From Acidimicrobiales bacterium (GTDB lineage: Bacteria; Actinomycetota; Acidimicrobiia; Acidimicrobiales; Poriferisodalaceae): 64,000 bases of DNA. The stretch's first letter is position 1. Each line of letters opens with the position of its first letter. The translations under genes were made by a program, and so were the position numbers. The stretch is from contig VYDH01000038.1 in assembly GCA_009843525.1 (NCBI GenBank), forward strand, positions 1 to 64,000, read 5' to 3'. The notes under the pieces were generated by a model, which worked only from the letters and a program-made list of their open reading frames with translations, ran no database searches and was not told the DNA's origin. Shown here in pieces: positions 60,367-64,000 of the stretch.

Positions 60367-62001
60367 CTACCAGGACAGGCTGCCGGAGTCGGCGCGTGAG
60401 GGGGCGCGTGTGGCCCCGTTGACGGCCATCGGCATGCCGCGGGCGAGGTCGTCGGCTTCCATCATCGCCTCGACGAGGCGTTCATACATCTCGGCGCGGC
60501 GCGCTGGGTCGCTGCGTCCGAGCGGGGCGACCTCGTCGGGGTCAGCCACAGTGTCGAACAGCTGCTCCTCGCCGCTGCTGTGACGCGTGAGGCGCATGTC
60601 GTCGGTCACCAGCGAGCGGGTCTTCGCGGGCAACCGAGCCTTGGTGACCAGCGCGCCAGGGAAGTCGTCCTCGATGAGCACCTCCTCGCGCACGGCAGCC
60701 GACGCGTCATCGAGCACCGGTGCCAAGCTGCGTCCGCTCATGCCCTCGAAGGGCGTCACGTCGGCGAGTTCCATCAGCGTCGGCCCGAGGTCGATACTGC
60801 CCGCCAGCGACCTGGTGCGGCCTGGCTTGCGCCGGGGATCAACGATCACCATCGGCACTGCCAGCGTGCCCCGGTAGTGCATATAGCCCTTCAGCATCAG
60901 GCCGTGATCGCCCATCATGTCGCCGTGATCGGCGGTGAACACGATGATCGTGTTGTCGGTCTGGCCCAGCCGATCGAGCGCTGCGAGCATCCTGCCGACA
61001 CGGTCGTCGATCAGCTCGATCATGCCGTAGGTGGCAGCGATCGCCTCGCGCAGCAGGTCGTGGTCGCCCGCCACGCCGCACGGCGCCACCCAGTGGCGCT
61101 GATCGCGGGGGTGAATTCTGTGGATGGCCTGCAAGTAGCGCGGGGCGCGGTCCATCGGGTCGTCGACTGATGCGGGCAGCTCCATGTCTTCGGGCCGGTG
61201 CCGTCCAAACCACTCGCCGGGCGGGGACATCGGGTGGTGCGGGTCGGGGAACGAGGCCCACGCCAGCCACGGCTCGCCCGCGCTCACGGCGTCGGTGATG
61301 AAGGCGATGGTGCGGTCGGCCACGAACGAACTGGAGTGCAGCTCTGGGTCGTAGGGCGGCTCGTAAACCTGCCACCAGCGATCCGACCTGCGGCGGAACG
61401 GCGACTCGGCGGACAGCGGTGTGTACAGGTCTTCCATGCGTCCGCCGCGGTCCAGTGCCCACAGCAGGTGATGCCCGCTGGCACGTGCGCCGTGGTCGAT
61501 CGCGAGCTCGACATGGGAGAACCCGTAGAAGCTGTCGGGGAACTCGGGGGCGCCGGTCAGATAGCGATCGGCGTTTTCGAGGGTGTCCCAGCCCTTCGGC
61601 CAGTACTCGTCGACCGGTCCGCCTGCCAGATCAGACGGGATCACTGCATTGCGGGACATGCCGTGCTGCAGATGCGACTTGCCGACGAGCGCTGTGCGGT
61701 AGCCCGCATGCTGGAACTGGCGGACGTGGGTATTGGCGCCGGGCTCGAGTGAGCGGTCGTTGAACACCACACCATGCGAGCTGGGCATGCGTCCAGTCAT
61801 GATCGTGGAGCGGTTCGGCATGCACACCGGGTTGGCAACCCACGCGTTGTCGAAGACCATGCCTCGCGCCGCCAGCGAATCGAGGTGTGGCGTGCGCACC
61901 ACGTCGTTGCCGGCAAACCCGACATGATCGGCTCGCTGCTGGTCGGTGATGATGAACAGCACATTGGGCTGCGCTGCAGCGCCGTTCGCGGCAGCGGTCA
62001 T
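60367..62001 (-). CDS. type I sulfatase
   Basis: 544 aa. Metal-binding NVLFIITDQQRADH, formylglycine site VCMPNRSTIMTGRMPSSHG with Cys60 in CxPxR, HLQHG, IIVFTADHGDMMGDHGLMLKG. The Cys must be converted to formylglycine by an FGE enzyme not present here. No signal peptide, so cytoplasmic: the substrate is probably an imported sulfate ester. GGGAGA precedes the ATG. It follows the SDR gene by 54 bp. Confidence 0.92.
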   Translation of the reverse strand: MTAAANGAAAQPNVLFIITDQQRADHVGFAGNDVVRTPHLDSLAARGMVFDNAWVANPVCMPNRSTIMTGRMPSSHGVVFNDRSLEPGANTHVRQFQHAGYRTALVGKSHLQHGMSRNAVIPSDLAGGPVDEYWPKGWDTLENADRYLTGAPEFPDSFYGFSHVELAIDHGARASGHHLLWALDRGGRMEDLYTPLSAESPFRRRSDRWWQVYEPPYDPELHSSSFVADRTIAFITDAVSAGEPWLAWASFPDPHHPMSPPGEWFGRHRPEDMELPASVDDPMDRAPRYLQAIHRIHPRDQRHWVAPCGVAGDHDLLREAIAATYGMIELIDDRVGRMLAALDRLGQTDNTIIVFTADHGDMMGDHGLMLKGYMHYRGTLAVPMVIVDPRRKPGRTRSLAGSIDLGPTLMELADVTPFEGMSGRSLAPVLDDASAAVREEVLIEDDFPGALVTKARLPAKTRSLVTDDMRLTRHSSGEEQLFDTVADPDEVAPLGRSDPARRAEMYERLVEAMMEADDLARGMPMAVNGATRAPSRADSGSLSW

Positions 62002-62055
62002 GGCGATCTCCCGTCGATGGTGTGGCGGTGAGGTAGCTGGGGCCGGCGGGGCGGC

Positions 62056-62814
62056 TCAGCCGAAATTCATGGCGGCCGGGTTGCCGCCGTCGACCACCAC
62101 GGTTTGGCCGGTGATGGACTCGGCTTCGCACAGCATCACGGTGGCGTTGGCGATGTCGATCGGGCTGCCCACCTGGCCGAGCAGCGATGCCCGTCGGGCG
62201 CCTTCGGAGATCTCGTCAGGCAGGCGTGCCGCCATGCGGGTGCCTTCCACGAGGCCCGGCGCCACGCAGTTGACGGTGACTGCCGGGGACATGGCTACGG
62301 CCAGACAGTGGGTGAGATGAATGAGTGCCGCCTTCGAGCAGCTGTACGCGATGCTGCTCGATCCAGGCAGTAGACCGCCCACCGAGGCGATGTTCACGAC
62401 TCGTCCGCCGCCATCGGCTCCCAGCAGCTCGGCCAGTGCTCGTGTCAGCAGGTACGGCCCGCGCAGATTGGTTTCCTGCACCCGGTCCCAGGTGGCCGAG
62501 TCCAGCGTTTCGAGATTCCGGAAGGGAATGCCGATGTTCCACGCAGCGTTGTTGACCAGCACGTCGCAGCGCCCGCCTTCGGCGATCGCAGCAGCGGCTG
62601 TGTTGATCGAGGCCTCGTCGCGTTGGTCGAGCTGCAGGATGCTGGCCTCACGTCCCGCCGCACGCACCAGCCCGGCGCTGGTCTCGGCCCGTTCTTGATC
62701 GCCCACGTAGGTCACTATCACGTCGGCGCCGGCCGCGGCCAGCGCTTCGCAGATGGCCCGTCCGATATCGCCCGACCCGCCGGTGACCACCGACAGCTTG
62801 CCTGTCAAGTCCAT
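62056..62814 (-). CDS. short-chain dehydrogenase/reductase
   Basis: 252 aa. TGGSGDIGRAI, NNAAWNIG, YSCSK and NCVAPGLVEGTRM, ending TGQTVVVDGGN. FabG-like, with GAGAGG upstream of ATG 62814. It is 13 bp downstream of the LLM gene and upstream of the sulfatase, so it probably oxidises an alcohol in the same pathway. Confidence 0.9.
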   Translation of the reverse strand: MDLTGKLSVVTGGSGDIGRAICEALAAAGADVIVTYVGDQERAETSAGLVRAAGREASILQLDQRDEASINTAAAAIAEGGRCDVLVNNAAWNIGIPFRNLETLDSATWDRVQETNLRGPYLLTRALAELLGADGGGRVVNIASVGGLLPGSSSIAYSCSKAALIHLTHCLAVAMSPAVTVNCVAPGLVEGTRMAARLPDEISEGARRASLLGQVGSPIDIANATVMLCEAESITGQTVVVDGGNPAAMNFG

Positions 62815-62827
62815 GATTCGCTGCCTC

Positions 62828-63880
62828 TCAGTTGGCTACCAGCTCGGCCATTGCCGCGAGCAGCGTCGGCGGGCCCGAGAGTTGCAGCACCGTCACCACG
62901 GTGTCGTCCCAGCGCCGCAGGTCTGCCGCGATTTTGTCCATCGGGCCGATGAGCGCGACCTCCTCGACCAGCTCGATCGGGATGGTCCCCGCTGCTTCCT
63001 GCTTGTGGCCGGTGAGGTACATGTCCTGCACTTCGTCGGCGATGTGCTGGTAGCCCATCCGGCAGAAGACGTCGTAGTGGAAGTTGGCGTCGCGGGCGCC
63101 CATGCCGCCCATGTAGAGCGCCAGCATCGGGCGGATCCGATTCGCTGCCCGCTCGATGTCGTCGTCGGGCACGACGCTCATCGGGCACACCACCTCGAAG
63201 TCGGCATCGGCGGGGATGCGACCGTCGTTACCGATCAGCGGCTTGCCCGCAGCGGCGAAACCGGCGTTCAGCGCATCGACGTAGAACTGGTTGTCCTTGG
63301 GAGCGAAGAACAGCGGCAGCCAGCCCTCGCACAGTTCGGCTGCGAGGGCCACGTTTCGGGGCCCCTCGGCGCCGAGGTAGATGGGCACGTCGGCCCGCAG
63401 CGGGTGCACGGTGGACTTCAGCGCCTTGCCGAGGCCCATGCCTCCCGGGTAGGGCATCTGGTAGTGGTCGCCGGTGAAGCTCACCGGCTTGTCGCGTTCG
63501 AGGATTGCCCGGACGATCTCGATGTACTCCCGGGTGCGGGCCAGCGGGCGGGGGTAGGGCTGGCCGTACCAGCCCTCGACGACTTGGGGGCCGCTGACGC
63601 CGAGGCCCAGGATGAACCTGCCGCCGCTGAGGTGGTCCATCGTGATCGCCGCCATGCCGACGGCGGCCGGTGTGCGCGCGGAGATCTGGATGATCCCGGT
63701 GCCGAGGCCGATGCGCTCGGTGTGGCTGCCCCACCACGCCAGCGGCGTCAGGGCGTCCGACCCGTAGGCCTCAGCGGTCCAGAACGAGTGAAAGTCGAGC
63801 TGCTCGGCGAGCTGCAGCGTCTCCAACGCATCGGGTGGCGGTCCAGCCGCCCAGTAGCCGACTCCTGTTGCAAGCTTCAT
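62828..63880 (-). CDS. LLM-class F420-dependent oxidoreductase
   Basis: 350 aa. Luciferase-like barrel: FHSFWTAEAYGSDALTPLAWW, TERIGLGTGIIQISARTPAAVGMAAITMDHLSGGRFILGLGVSGPQVVEGWYG split over two loops, and IYLGAEGPRNVALAAELCEGWLPLFF. The GSDALTPLAW region favours F420 over FMN. AAGGCGG precedes the ATG. First gene of the LLM-SDR-sulfatase-VOC operon. Confidence 0.93.
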   Translation of the reverse strand: MKLATGVGYWAAGPPPDALETLQLAEQLDFHSFWTAEAYGSDALTPLAWWGSHTERIGLGTGIIQISARTPAAVGMAAITMDHLSGGRFILGLGVSGPQVVEGWYGQPYPRPLARTREYIEIVRAILERDKPVSFTGDHYQMPYPGGMGLGKALKSTVHPLRADVPIYLGAEGPRNVALAAELCEGWLPLFFAPKDNQFYVDALNAGFAAAGKPLIGNDGRIPADADFEVVCPMSVVPDDDIERAANRIRPMLALYMGGMGARDANFHYDVFCRMGYQHIADEVQDMYLTGHKQEAAGTIPIELVEEVALIGPMDKIAADLRRWDDTVVTVLQLSGPPTLLAAMAELVAN

Positions 63881-63902
63881 GTCACGCCGCCTTGTGATTT
63901 CT

Positions 63903-63926
63903 CATACTGCAGGAGTGCCCAGTATG
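63903..63926. promoter_or_regulatory. candidate operator of the LLM-sulfatase operon
   Basis: CATACTG-N10-CAGTATG, a perfect 7-bp dyad 23 bp upstream of ATG 63880, the right place for a repressor of the TetR or GntR kind. No regulator gene is visible before the right edge. The remaining 74 bp to the edge show nothing further. Confidence 0.45.
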
Positions 63927-64000
63927 GGCGCTGGGGGTCAAGCGATTCTCAGCTTGGGGGTACAGTCCGCGCGCACGCGGCCGCTGGCCGCACGATTGGC

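Overview
The window comes from a GC-rich actinobacterial chromosome. An Acidimicrobiia-like (Ilumatobacter/Microthrix-type, probably marine or host-associated) origin is my best inference. It rests on F420-type enzymes (LLM oxidoreductase, deazaflavin-dependent reductase), acyl-CoA and phytanoyl-CoA chemistry, many GTG starts, a tmRNA without an encoded CCA, and an actinobacterial leucine attenuator. Nothing in the window fixes the species. There are about 56 protein genes, one tmRNA and no tRNA or rRNA that I could find. The first 2 kb look visibly less GC-rich than the rest.

Layout. 1-2016: the tail of a gene cut by the left edge, a PD-(D/E)XK-like protein and a coupled 42-aa ORF. 2039-10621: cupin, small membrane proteins (CPVCN, PQ-loop), an MFS exporter, an orphan glycine-betaine-type binding lipoprotein, a formate/nitrite channel, F420 and PPOX-type redox proteins, hydrolases. 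10847-13283: a reductive-dehalogenase-like Fe-S protein, an SDR gene flanked by a 47-bp direct repeat taken from tmRNA, and tmRNA itself. 13284-23507: prmA, SDR, ABC ATPase, PhyH dioxygenase, rarA, glyoxalase, class I fumarase, PGPGW membrane protein, MBL hydrolase, acyl-CoA dehydrogenase. 23626-27798: a 1390-aa secreted fusion of 29 regular plant-type LRRs to a family-5 peptide-binding domain. 27821-38935: tyrosine phosphatase, quinone oxidoreductase, citrate synthase, acyl-CoA carboxyltransferase with its LysR regulator, aconitase, an NCS2 permease fused to an RsbW-like domain, a methyltransferase. 38983-47786: a leftward run of envelope/lipid genes (lipoprotein, acyl reductase-HAD fusion, LarA-like, PlsC-like, ABC exporter, VanY-like). 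48019-49064: a secreted protein coupled to a membrane protein. 49089-54627: an attenuator-controlled leuA operon that continues into a hydrolase, a membrane-anchored MurF-like ligase and a Ddl-like ligase. 54766-63880: ppk1, thiolase, membrane J-domain protein, then a leftward LLM-SDR-sulfatase-VOC operon behind a palindromic site.

Working together. Citrate synthase, aconitase and fumarase give a partial TCA set. The 38.9-54.6 kb half is dominated by envelope functions. A recurring signal sets many start sites: a -10-like hexamer (TAGCGT, TAGGGT, TACCGT, GAGAAT and similar) ends 6-8 nt before the start codon, usually without a Shine-Dalgarno sequence, as expected for leaderless mRNAs. I used it to choose starts for about 19 genes.

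The strongest candidates for something undescribed are the LRR/solute-binding fusion, the reductase-HAD/LarA/PlsC operon, the leucine operon that reaches into Mur/Ddl-type ligases, and the permease-RsbW fusion.
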